Positions 7,399-14,567 of a stretch of 27,605 bases of DNA are shown here, in pieces (position 1 is the first letter of the stretch; every line of letters starts with the position of its first letter). The translations under genes and the position numbers were made by a program. The notes below the pieces were generated by a model, which did not search any database, was not told where the DNA came from, and worked only from the letters and a program-made list of their open reading frames with translations. The stretch comes from an uncultured Flavobacteriales bacterium (GTDB lineage Bacteria; Bacteroidota; Bacteroidia; Flavobacteriales; UBA1820), in assembly GCA_938023515.1 (NCBI GenBank), contig CALJDR010000037.1, positions 1 to 27,605 on the forward strand, written 5' to 3'.

Positions 7399-8601
7399 AT
7401 GAATACGAAACTTCTGTTTTTACTGGCTTTTTTATGTGCCGCCGGATTTTCGGCGCAGGCTAAAGGCGGAAAATTTACGGTCTCGGGTCGTTTGGGTGGG
7501 GTAGCGCCGGGCGACAGGGTTGTACTGGTACGTTTTGCCGCCCATAATTACTCTCCATTGCCTTGTGATATAGCGGATACGGTGCTGGTGTCTGCGGACG
7601 GATCGTTTGCCTTTTCCGGCCGTATAGATGCCGAATGCCCGGCCAAACTCCTATACCTCTCCTCGGCGGAAGAAAAACCGCCGTTCCCACCGGATACCTA
7701 TTTTGCGCTTACTCCCGGAAAAACGGTCATAAATGCTTCCGCTACCGATTTCCGGAAATCGGCCGTCGTGCGGAACAGACTATACGATAAAAAAGCCCTT
7801 GCGTTCCTGGCTGCGGAAGAAGCCTTGGACGCCCAACTCGATACGATCTCTGCACAGGGTCGTCGTGCAGCCCAGGCAAAGGATACGGCCACCGTCAATG
7901 CGTTGCGCCTGCAACGGGAAAAGGTAAAGGAGGCCCAGAAAGAATTGTATAACTCGTTTTTTAAGAAAGACACTCCTTTTGCGGCGTTTGCCTATCTCAG
8001 CACAGCCCGCATATACCGGGACGATGCCTCCGGCAACCGGGAGGTGTATGACAATTTCGCCCCCAAGGCCAAAAATTCCGGTTTTGCGGATATTGTGAGA
8101 CGCAAATGCGAGCATGCCGATTCGGTGCAGGTAGGTAAGCCTTGCCCCGAACTGTTTTTGGTATCCCGCGCCGGGAAAAAAGTGAGCCTGACCGATTATG
8201 CGGGTAAATACCTGCTCATCTCGCATTGGGGGGCAGCCTGCGGCGGCTCGCATTATGCCGACCCGTTCATTACGAAAATTTATGAAAAATACCACCCGTG
8301 CGGTCTCGAAATACTGGGTACGACCGATCCCTCGCGGGTGTATATCAACTTTAAAGACCCGGCCAATGCCCCGGCGGATATGAAGGAATACATCATGAAC
8401 ACGTTCAAACATCCGTATCCCGATATCGATTTATCGCAAGGGGACAATTATTTGTTCGAGCGGCGTTTCGATGTCGGCGGGACGCCTTATTTGGTGTTCG
8501 TGTCGCCGGAAGGAGAGATACTCGCCGTATCGCTGGGAATAGAGGCGCTCGAAGTGGTGAACAAAACGATGGAAACGATCGTGGCGGCTACGAAAGAGTA
8601 A
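7399..8601 (+). CDS. DUF4369/thioredoxin-like (TlpA family) exported protein with a CxxS active site
   Basis: A 400-residue exported protein: signal peptide 1-21 (SAQA), a DUF4369-like beta domain (about 25-115), a helical linker rich in Ala/Lys/Gln (130-190), and a C-terminal thioredoxin/TlpA-like domain (about 245-395). The cis-proline loop is visible as GGTPYLVF. The active-site region reads HWGAACGGSHY, so the redox pair is C281 with S284 in place of the second cysteine. It is therefore unlikely to be a normal dithiol oxidoreductase; a monothiol, isomerase-like or binding role is possible. It starts 25 bases after rnpB without a separate recognisable promoter. Its last 120 or so bases are duplicated at 10501-10635. 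Confidence 0.85.
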   Translation: MNTKLLFLLAFLCAAGFSAQAKGGKFTVSGRLGGVAPGDRVVLVRFAAHNYSPLPCDIADTVLVSADGSFAFSGRIDAECPAKLLYLSSAEEKPPFPPDTYFALTPGKTVINASATDFRKSAVVRNRLYDKKALAFLAAEEALDAQLDTISAQGRRAAQAKDTATVNALRLQREKVKEAQKELYNSFFKKDTPFAAFAYLSTARIYRDDASGNREVYDNFAPKAKNSGFADIVRRKCEHADSVQVGKPCPELFLVSRAGKKVSLTDYAGKYLLISHWGAACGGSHYADPFITKIYEKYHPCGLEILGTTDPSRVYINFKDPANAPADMKEYIMNTFKHPYPDIDLSQGDNYLFERRFDVGGTPYLVFVSPEGEILAVSLGIEALEVVNKTMETIVAATKE

Positions 8602-8701
8602 TGTCGATAATAGGGTTGCATGCGCTTAAAGCGATAGCCAAACAGAAATCCGGCGGTGAGATCAATATGTTGCTCCGATAGTTCAAAGCTATTATACGAG
8701 C

Positions 8702-8734
8702 AGAGGGAATGTCTTATTGCAGGACATTCCCTCT
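8702..8734. terminator. Hairpin between convergent genes
   Basis: A perfect 12-bp stem (AGAGGGAATGTC with GACATTCCCTCT, 9-base loop) lies between the TlpA-like gene and the convergent cupin gene. Neither side has a strong T-run, so termination is likely but not certain. Confidence 0.5.
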
Positions 8735-8755
8735 GGGATGTGCGGTATTAGCCGT

Positions 8756-9301
8756 CTAATGATGGTGTTCGGCCTCCATCGCCTCGGCCTGGGTCTTGTG
8801 AACGGTTCCGTGCGGATGTTCGGCGGGCGCGTAGATCGAATAGAGTTTGAGAGGCTCGCTGCCCGTGTTGACGATGTTATGCCACTTGCCGGCGGGTACG
8901 AATACCGCATGGTCTGCCTTCGCCTCCTGCACGAAGTCGAGCTTGTCCTCGGCATCGCCCATCATCACCCGGCCCTGTCCCTGTTCTATACGGAGGAACT
9001 GGTCGATGTCGGGATGCAATTCGAGGCCGATGTCCCCGCCTACGGGAATGGTCATCAGCGTTACCTGCAGGTTCGTGCCCGTCCACAGGGCCGTGCGGAA
9101 GTTGTCGTTGCCTACAGTATAGGCTTCGATGTCCAGCACGGTCGGTGCGTTGCCATAATCTTTCAGCACGATCTCGGGTACCGGTTCTGCCGGGTTGTCT
9201 GCCGCCGCATCCGCGGTCTTGGCATTGTTCTGTCCGCAGGCGACCACCCCTATCAGGACTGCCGTCAATATGCCTGCGCGGAAAATATGTTTCGTATTCA
9301 T
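8756..9301 (-). CDS. Cupin-domain lipoprotein
   Basis: A 181-residue protein with a lipoprotein signal peptide (IGVVAC, acylated C22), a short Ala/Asp-rich linker, and a single cupin barrel (about 75-160). Cupin motif 1 is ELHPDIDQFLRIEQGQGRVMMG, with H96 and Q101 in metal-ligand positions. Motif 2 is VFVPAGKWHNIVNTG, with H141. The C terminus is histidine-rich (AEHHH), possibly a metal contact. Cytoplasmic single-domain cupins of this type are often sugar-isomerase-like or sensors; a periplasmic lipoprotein version is less usual and its substrate is unknown. It lies 91 bases downstream of the PTPS-like gene on the same strand, with a weak hairpin (9338-9368) in between. Confidence 0.88.
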   Translation of the reverse strand: MNTKHIFRAGILTAVLIGVVACGQNNAKTADAAADNPAEPVPEIVLKDYGNAPTVLDIEAYTVGNDNFRTALWTGTNLQVTLMTIPVGGDIGLELHPDIDQFLRIEQGQGRVMMGDAEDKLDFVQEAKADHAVFVPAGKWHNIVNTGSEPLKLYSIYAPAEHPHGTVHKTQAEAMEAEHHH

Positions 9302-9392
9302 TTTCGTAAAATTTTAGAACTTTGGTATTATTCTAAGAAGAGGTATCCTTCGCAGAATACCCCCTCTTGGTGAGTAACGTTTTCAGGAATGC

Positions 9393-9959
9393 TTATTTTT
9401 TCCTGTATCCGCACTTGGGACATACGCCCTCTTCGTTCAGCGAGATGCCGCACAGTGGGCAGCGGTCGATGTCGTTCTTGGTCACGAACTCGGCCGAGCC
9501 AGCGTTCACGCCGCTGGTGAAGGTGATCTTAGCAATGTTCAGCTTGTCTTTGAGCAGGTCGTACACGATTTTGATCATGCCTTCTACGGTCATCGTCTCT
9601 TTGGTCACGACTACGCGGCAGTCGGGATAGGCCGTAGCGAGCTCGGTCTTGAACGCCGCGCCCTTCATCGTGTTCTGCGGGTGGCCGTTTTTGATACCCT
9701 GTTTTTCGTACACGTCCAAAATGGCCGGAAGCAGCGGGTCGTCTTCGCGCAGAATCAGCGCGTGGTCGAAATTCTTCAACACGTCCCAGGCCGTCTTCTG
9801 GATCTCGTTACAGGGGAATACCATGTTTACACCTTCGTTCACAGTGTCCTCTACCTCGATGGTCAAGACACCCGTATGTCCGTGAAGGTATTGGGCTTCG
9901 CCCTTAAAACCGTAAAATCTGTGTGCGTACTGCAAGTCGAATGTTGTGTAGCTTCTCAT
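9393..9959 (-). CDS. 6-pyruvoyl-tetrahydropterin synthase/QueD-like protein with C-terminal zinc ribbon
   Basis: A 188-residue protein. Residues 1-160 have the T-fold of PTPS/QueD, with zinc ligands H13, H26 and H28 (LHGH) and a D65-H66 pair. Residues 165-186 form a zinc ribbon with C167, C170, C180 and C183. The catalytic cysteine of QueD (in E. coli, GHKCGRLHGH) has no counterpart: the aligned segment is GFKGEAQYLHGH. The glutamate-bearing C-terminal QueD motif also aligns with TFTSG here. Standard 6-carboxytetrahydropterin synthesis is therefore doubtful. It starts 5 bases after the Fur-like gene, so the two are very likely one operon. The alternatives are a divergent pterin or 7-deazapurine enzyme, or a binding protein. 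Confidence 0.85.
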   Translation of the reverse strand: MRSYTTFDLQYAHRFYGFKGEAQYLHGHTGVLTIEVEDTVNEGVNMVFPCNEIQKTAWDVLKNFDHALILREDDPLLPAILDVYEKQGIKNGHPQNTMKGAAFKTELATAYPDCRVVVTKETMTVEGMIKIVYDLLKDKLNIAKITFTSGVNAGSAEFVTKNDIDRCPLCGISLNEEGVCPKCGYRKK

Positions 9960-9964
9960 GGCAA

Positions 9965-10378
9965 TTACTTTTTATTGGTTAAAGATTTATTTAATGTTAT
10001 TTGTACCTGTATTTTCTCTATGTCGGCAGCGGGTATGTCGTGGCTCTCCAGATATTGCCGGATCAGACGGGTCAGCTCCGCGTCGTCGTAATCCACTATT
10101 TGCTTCCCGTCGAACAGGTGATGATGCTCCCGAACCGTGATGTCGTAGTTGCATTTACCCGTTTCGGGATGACACACCAATGATAGGATGTTAGCCTTGC
10201 AAAAAGAGTCGAGGATACGATATATCGTAGAGAGCGTGATCTCCTTGTCTTTCGCCTGAACTTTGGCTATGATGGCTTCGATCGGCGCATGGCGCAGTTC
10301 CATCATGGCCTCGTAGACCGCTTTGCGCTGGGGTGTCAGCTTCAGTCCCGCTTCCCGTATTCTATCTGTTGTCTCCAT
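9965..10378 (-). CDS. Fur-family transcriptional regulator, Irr-like
   Basis: A 137-residue Fur-superfamily regulator. The N-terminal winged helix (about 1-80) shows GLKLTPQRKAVYEAM and the recognition region ITLSTIYRILDSF. The C-terminal dimerisation domain carries HHH (85-87) followed by LFDGKQIVDYDD. The CxxC structural-zinc pairs of typical Fur/PerR/Zur are absent; only C60, C69 and C76 remain. A His-rich motif without CxxC recalls haem-responsive Irr of rhizobia, so haem or metal sensing is an inference. I chose ATG 10378 because the Fur domain begins there and a strong promoter lies just upstream, which would fall inside the coding region if the longer frame from 10450 were used. Confidence 0.9.
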   Translation of the reverse strand: METTDRIREAGLKLTPQRKAVYEAMMELRHAPIEAIIAKVQAKDKEITLSTIYRILDSFCKANILSLVCHPETGKCNYDITVREHHHLFDGKQIVDYDDAELTRLIRQYLESHDIPAADIEKIQVQITLNKSLTNKK

Positions 10379-10398
10379 TTCTGCGTCATTGTCTGCGG

Positions 10399-10430
10399 CA
10401 AATGTAATGCGAATATTTTGTAAATGCAAA
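10399..10430 (-). promoter_or_regulatory. Promoter of the Fur-like/PTPS operon with possible operator
   Basis: On the minus strand, TTTG (10427-10430), a 20-base spacer and TACATTTG (10399-10406) match the Bacteroidetes -33/-7 consensus. The start point would be near 10392, giving a leader of about 14 bases. An imperfect palindrome TTTGTAAATGCAAA (10417-10430) covers the -33 element and could be an autoregulatory Fur-type operator. Confidence 0.75.
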
Positions 10431-10500
10431 TAATTCGCAATTAAAATCATTTGTCACTCTCCCCGGAACTTCCCGGACGCCAACGTCTGCCACGGCGGCG

Positions 10501-10635
10501 TCCGGTGTCCGCGGGACACCTTATTTGGTGTTCGTGTCGCCGGAAGGAGAGATACTCGCCGTATCGCTGGGAATAGAGGCGCTCGATGTGGTGAACAAAA
10601 CGATGGAACCGCTCGTGACAGCATCGAAAGAGTGA
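10501..10635 (+). pseudogene. 3' remnant of a second TlpA-like gene
   Basis: The frame from 10501 to the TGA at 10633-10635 encodes the last ~40 residues of the protein at 7399-8601 (GTPYLVFVSPEGEILAVSLG onward). Bases 10519-10586 are identical to 8485-8552 over 68 positions, and the 3' flank to about 10675 is still recognisably similar to 8602-8640. No start codon or N-terminal domain is present. The left junction lies near 10500-10520, where a 7-bp hairpin (GGTGTCC-GCG-GGACACC, 10504-10520) sits. It is a broken duplicate. Confidence 0.88.
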
Positions 10636-10954
10636 TGCCGGTGATATAGAATTGTATACGCTCAAAACGGTGTAAGTGCGGACTTAAGATATTGCAAGGG
10701 TCGCGGGATATTTAACTCGGATACGGCAGAAAGGCTACGGAGAATGCCCCGATCATTGTTTTTTCGTATATTTGTAAAATACAGGATGCGTCTCGGCTAT
10801 TTTTCAACAAGTTTGAATGGTGCTCGGCTTTCACTGTATTTACGGAATGTTCCTCTAAGATGACGGAACTTTCCGGTTCTCCGGGGGGATCTGTCTTTCC
10901 ATGAGAAAGATAGCGAAGCTGCGAAAAACGAAGAATAACTAAACGAAAGATACT
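10636..10954 (+). other. Leader/intergenic region before fabK-like gene
   Basis: These 319 bases contain the decayed flank of the TlpA remnant (to about 10675) and a TAnnTTTG match, TATATTTG (10767-10774), that could start a leader of about 170 bases for the FabK-like gene. There is also a small hairpin, TCTTTC-CATGA-GAAAGA (10894-10910). An ATG at 10786 opens a 25-codon frame ending at 10863, with no recognisable product. I see no other gene. Confidence 0.4.
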
Positions 10955-11902
10955 ATGGAAAACAAGATTTGCCAATTATTCGGAATAAAATATCCTATCG
11001 TACAGGGGGGAATGGTGTGGATAAGCGGGGCCAAACTGGCTGCCGCCGTTTCCAATGCCGGAGGCCTGGGGCTTATCGGCTCCGGCTCCATGCAGGCCGA
11101 CCTTTTGCGGGAGCATATCCGCAAAGCGAAGACTCTTACCGACCGGCCTTTCGGGGTCAATGTACCGATGCTTTATTCGAAAGTGGATCAGACGATCGCT
11201 GTGATGGAGGAAGAAGGCGTGAAGATCATTTTTACCTCGGCCGGCAATCCGGCAGCATTCACGCCGTCGCTGAAAGAAAAAGGATTTACCGTGGTGCATG
11301 TGGTATCGAGCGTGAAATTCGCCCTGAAAGCCCAGAGCGCGGGCGTGGATGCGGTCGTAGCGGAAGGTTTCGAGGCGGGCGGCCACAATGGCCGCGAAGA
11401 GACGACCACGATGGCCCTCGTACCGGCAGTGGTCGATGCGGTGGATATCCCGGTGATGGCCGCCGGCGGTGTCGTGTCGGGCCGCTCGATGGCTGCGGCG
11501 ATGGCCCTGGGGGCGGATGGCGTGCAGATAGGTTCGCTTTTTGCCGTAGCGGACGAAAGTTCGGCCAGTGAGGCTTTCAAACAGGCGGTGATCGAGGCGG
11601 GCGACGGGGATACGATGCTCACGCTCAAAGAGCTCGCCCCGGTGCGTTTGCTCAAGAATAAGTTCTACCAAGAAGTACAGCAGGCTTATGCCGACGGAGC
11701 GTCCGCGGATCAGTTGCGCGAATTGCTGGGAAAAGGGCGGGCACGCCTGGGAATATTCGAAGGGAACCTGGACGATGGCGAACTGGAGATAGGGCAGGCG
11801 GCGTCGATGATCAAAAAGCGACATTCGGCAGGAAAGATGATCGAAGACATTATCGCCCAGTATAACAGCACGGTAAAGAAATTAACGAATATGAGTTTCT
11901 AA
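10955..11902 (+). CDS. fabK: FabK-type enoyl-ACP reductase / nitronate monooxygenase family flavoprotein
   Basis: A 315-residue FMN-dependent TIM-barrel protein. The diagnostic region VAEGFEAGGHNGREETTTMALVP (136-158, with catalytic-type H144) and VMAAGGVVSGRSMAAAMALGADGVQIGSLF (167-196) follow FabK closely. FabK reduces enoyl-ACP to acyl-ACP in the last step of fatty-acid elongation, in the cytoplasm. Class I nitronate monooxygenases share the fold and the GGH motif, so that reading remains possible. The ETTTMALVP continuation favours FabK. It stands alone, with a possible long leader and no fatty-acid genes adjacent. No strong terminator is visible before the ferredoxin promoter. Confidence 0.85.
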   Translation: MENKICQLFGIKYPIVQGGMVWISGAKLAAAVSNAGGLGLIGSGSMQADLLREHIRKAKTLTDRPFGVNVPMLYSKVDQTIAVMEEEGVKIIFTSAGNPAAFTPSLKEKGFTVVHVVSSVKFALKAQSAGVDAVVAEGFEAGGHNGREETTTMALVPAVVDAVDIPVMAAGGVVSGRSMAAAMALGADGVQIGSLFAVADESSASEAFKQAVIEAGDGDTMLTLKELAPVRLLKNKFYQEVQQAYADGASADQLRELLGKGRARLGIFEGNLDDGELEIGQAASMIKKRHSAGKMIEDIIAQYNSTVKKLTNMSF

Positions 11903-11929
11903 AAAAAAGCCGTTTTTAACGCACTTTTA

Positions 11930-11960
11930 TTTGAAACTATGGCAGGGTTTTATACATTTG
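11930..11960 (+). promoter_or_regulatory. Promoter of the ferredoxin gene
   Basis: TTTG (11930-11933), a 19-base spacer and TACATTTG (11953-11960) give a full match to the Bacteroidetes consensus. The start point would be near 11966, about 45 bases before the ATG. Confidence 0.8.
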
Positions 11961-12011
11961 CCTAAATAAAATCAGAGGATCAAATTTTATTAACAGTAAA
12001 CAACATCAGTT

Positions 12012-12302
12012 ATGCCTTTAAAAATTATTGACGATTGCATTAGCTGCGGCGCTTGCGCTGCGGAGTGCCCCAATGAGGCTATCTATGAAGGAGGCGTGGA
12101 CTGGGAGCTCAAAGGTGAAAAACACCCGGCTGTCAGCGACGACCATTACTACATAGCCTCGGACAAATGCACCGAATGCGTAGGGTTCTTCGATGAACCT
12201 CAGTGCGCAACGGTATGCCCGACGGACAGCTGCCAGAGAGACGAGTCCATCCAAATGACTCACGAACAGCTGGAAGAAAGAGCGAAAGCACTCCATTCTT
12301 AA
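12012..12302 (+). CDS. 2[4Fe-4S] ferredoxin (Alvin-like)
   Basis: A 96-residue cytoplasmic electron carrier. Cluster 1 uses C9, C12, C15 and C19 (CISCGACAAECP). Cluster 2 uses C53, C56, C65 and C69 (CTECVGFFDEPQCATVCP), with an 8-residue insert between the second and third cysteines and a C-terminal helix. This is the layout of Allochromatium-type low-potential ferredoxins. Cys residues between clusters pair as usual in this family. It has its own consensus promoter and downstream terminator, so it is a single-gene unit. Candidate partners include pyruvate:ferredoxin oxidoreductase, not seen here. Confidence 0.95.
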   Translation: MPLKIIDDCISCGACAAECPNEAIYEGGVDWELKGEKHPAVSDDHYYIASDKCTECVGFFDEPQCATVCPTDSCQRDESIQMTHEQLEERAKALHS

Positions 12303-12348
12303 AACGAAAACTTCTCTTAGCATTTTTTAATTTAAGGTTTGTTTCGAA

Positions 12349-12390
12349 AACGCCCGGAGAGTCCTTATCCAAACACTCCGGGTGTTTTTT
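12349..12390 (+). terminator. Intrinsic terminator of the ferredoxin gene
   Basis: A stem of ACGCCCGGAG (12350-12359) with CTCCGGGTGT (12376-12385), including one G-T pair, is followed by six T. Confidence 0.85.
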
Positions 12391-12423
12391 ATTGGCTTTT
12401 TTCAACGGGAAATGCTACCTTTA
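12391..12423 (+). promoter_or_regulatory. Promoter of the S1/P1 nuclease-rmuC-pssA operon
   Basis: ATTG (12391-12394), a 21-base spacer and TACCTTTA (12416-12423) differ from the TTTG/TAnnTTTG consensus by one base in each box. The pair sits directly after the ferredoxin terminator and about 33 bases before the nuclease ATG. Confidence 0.55.
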
Positions 12424-12456
12424 CGGCTCGAAAAACAAAAAATATCCGATATAAGA

Positions 12457-13233
12457 ATGAGAACTTTATTGACCTTCGCCTTGGCGGTTTTCACGCTTCA
12501 GGTATCGTTCGGCTGGGGGCCGAAAGGCCATGCGGTAATTGCCGACATCGCTGCCAACCACATTTCCAAAAAGACCGCGAAAAAAGTAGACGCCGTTTTG
12601 GGCGGGGAAACCATGGTGGACGTTTCGTCCTGGCCGGATATGGTGCGCAAAGACCCCAAATATGCCCATACAGCTACCTGGCATTTCCTGAATGTGGACG
12701 AAGGTTACACCTATGAAACGATGCCCAAAGACCCCAAGGGCGATGTGTATACCCAACTCAATTATGTGATAGGCGAATTGAAAGGCGGGAAGCTCTCCCC
12801 GGAGGATGAAAAAGTTTACCTGACCCTTTTGATCCATCTGGTAGGGGATATGCACTGCCCCCTGCATACCGGCCACCGCTCCGACCTGGGCGGGAACATG
12901 GTGCCGATGAAATGGTTCGGCCAGCCGACCAACCTGCACAGTATCTGGGACAGCAAACTGGTGGAAAGCTGCCGTCCGTGGAGCTATTCCGAATGGACGG
13001 AAAACATCGACCGGAACCTGACCAGGAAACAGATCAAAGAGATCGCCGACCAGCCTATGATGGCTTGGGTCGAGCAGAGCCTCGCCCTGAGCGACGCCAT
13101 CTACAAGGATACGCCCGCCAATGGCGATTATTCCTATGACTACTATTTCAAATACACCGATACGGTAAAAAAACAGTTCCTCGATGCCGGCCTTCGCCTG
13201 GCACGGCTGCTGGACGAGATATACGGTAAGTAA
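12457..13233 (+). CDS. S1/P1-type zinc nuclease, secreted
   Basis: A 258-residue protein with a signal peptide whose predicted cleavage after SFG leaves W20 as the mature N terminus. In P1/S1 nucleases the N-terminal Trp itself ligates zinc. The remaining ligands are visible: H25 (WGPKGH), D61 (SSWPD), H76 (ATWHFLN), H127 and D131 (HLVGDMHCPLH), H137, H161 and D165 (NLHSIWDSKL). This gives the full trinuclear-zinc set, so an active periplasmic or secreted single-strand nuclease/3'-nucleotidase is expected. It is shorter than fungal P1. I chose ATG 12457 because an in-frame ATG at 12382 would put the promoter inside the gene. It heads a four-gene run, with rmuC 15 bases on. Confidence 0.93.
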   Translation: MRTLLTFALAVFTLQVSFGWGPKGHAVIADIAANHISKKTAKKVDAVLGGETMVDVSSWPDMVRKDPKYAHTATWHFLNVDEGYTYETMPKDPKGDVYTQLNYVIGELKGGKLSPEDEKVYLTLLIHLVGDMHCPLHTGHRSDLGGNMVPMKWFGQPTNLHSIWDSKLVESCRPWSYSEWTENIDRNLTRKQIKEIADQPMMAWVEQSLALSDAIYKDTPANGDYSYDYYFKYTDTVKKQFLDAGLRLARLLDEIYGK

Positions 13234-13248
13234 AACAATATTTTCCTC

Positions 13249-14562
13249 ATGGTCGATATCCTTCTCTGGGCAGCCGTAGCGCTGCTGGTGGTACTCATAG
13301 TCCTCGTGATGAGGCTTCGTCCGGCTTCCTTCAAGGAGGATGCTGAGCGGATAGAGCGTACCGTACGCGACGAGAACCGGTCGGCCCGCGGCGAGGCGGC
13401 AGGCACTTTTTCCCGTTTCCAGACGGAATTGAAGGACGACTTGATCCGCCAGGAATCCCGCTCTCGCGAGGATTTTAAGATGCTGGCCGAGTCTCTGGGC
13501 GAACGGATGGATAAAATGGCCCTGTTCCTCAAGGAGCAGAATGAGACGGTAGCCAAAGCACTGAAGGAAAACACCCTCACCCTCGAAACGAAACTCCAGA
13601 ATATCCGCGAGGACAACGAGAAACAGCTCGAACGGATGCGGGTGACGGTAGACGAAAAACTCCAGACTACGCTCGAAAAACGCCTTACCGAGTCTTTTAA
13701 GCGAGTGTCCGACCAATTGGAATCGGTTTTCAAAGGCCTCGGTGAAATGCAGACACTGGCCTCCGATGTGGGCGACCTGAAAAAAGTTCTTTCCAACGTG
13801 AAAGTGCGCGGTACGTGGGGTGAATACCAATTGGGCAATATCCTCGAGCAGATGCTCGCCCCCGACCAGTACGAGCAGAACGCCCATCCCAACCCATCCC
13901 GGGCCGGCGCTGTGGTGGAATATGCCGTGAAACTGCCCGGCAAGGACGACAACGAAAAATCAGTCTACCTGCCCATCGACTCGAAATTCCCGATGGAGGA
14001 TTACCAGTCGCTGATACTGGCTTCTGAATCCGGCGATGCGGCGGCTGTCGAAACAGCCCGGCGCAACCTGATGAACCGTATCAAGACGTTCGCCAAGGAT
14101 ATCTGTGAAAAATACATAGAACCTCCGTATACGACCAATTTCGCCATCATGTTCCTCCCCGTGGAGGGTTTGTATGCCGAAGTGCTGCGCGAAGTAGGGG
14201 TGTTCGAAGAGCTCCAGACCAAATACAAAGTGACGGTCACCGGGCCTACCACCCTGGCGGCGTTTATCAGCAGCCTGCAGATGGGATTCCATACCCTGGC
14301 TATCGAAAAGAAGAGCGCCGCTATCTGGCAGACCCTTTCGGCTGTCAAGACCGAATTCGGTAAGTTCGGGGACAACCTCGGCAAGGCTTACCGGCAAATA
14401 TCCCTGGCCCAGAAGACCATCGGCGAACTAAATACCACGCGGGTATCGGCCATCAACCGCAAACTCCGTTCCCTCGAAACCCTGGAAGACGCCCGCGCGG
14501 CGGAAATTCTCGAACTCGGGGAGCCATATGAAGAAGATACAGAAGAAAACAGCGAAGAATAA
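13249..14562 (+). CDS. rmuC: RmuC family DNA recombination protein
   Basis: A 437-residue protein: one N-terminal membrane segment (about 2-22), a long coiled coil (about 35-165, rich in Arg/Glu/Lys), and the RmuC nuclease-like domain (about 170-405). The domain includes VRGTWGEYQLGNILEQML, the IDSKFPMEDYQ segment (PD-(D/E)xK-like), and the FLPVEGLYAE and GPTTLAAFISSLQMGF motifs. RmuC limits inversions at short inverted repeats in E. coli; its biochemistry is not well settled. The C-terminal tail is Glu-rich. It sits between the S1/P1 nuclease (15 bases upstream) and pssA (5 bases downstream). Confidence 0.95.
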   Translation: MVDILLWAAVALLVVLIVLVMRLRPASFKEDAERIERTVRDENRSARGEAAGTFSRFQTELKDDLIRQESRSREDFKMLAESLGERMDKMALFLKEQNETVAKALKENTLTLETKLQNIREDNEKQLERMRVTVDEKLQTTLEKRLTESFKRVSDQLESVFKGLGEMQTLASDVGDLKKVLSNVKVRGTWGEYQLGNILEQMLAPDQYEQNAHPNPSRAGAVVEYAVKLPGKDDNEKSVYLPIDSKFPMEDYQSLILASESGDAAAVETARRNLMNRIKTFAKDICEKYIEPPYTTNFAIMFLPVEGLYAEVLREVGVFEELQTKYKVTVTGPTTLAAFISSLQMGFHTLAIEKKSAAIWQTLSAVKTEFGKFGDNLGKAYRQISLAQKTIGELNTTRVSAINRKLRSLETLEDARAAEILELGEPYEEDTEENSEE

Positions 14563-14567
14563 AAGCC

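Noticed and set aside
9338..9368. Hairpin AAGAGG...CCTCTT as terminator of the PTPS-like gene
   Set aside because: The stem is short with a bulge and lacks a T-run; too weak to list as a terminator.
12466..13887. 473-codon minus-strand frame across the nuclease and rmuC genes
   Set aside because: It spans two well-supported genes in the opposite direction and has no recognisable domain.
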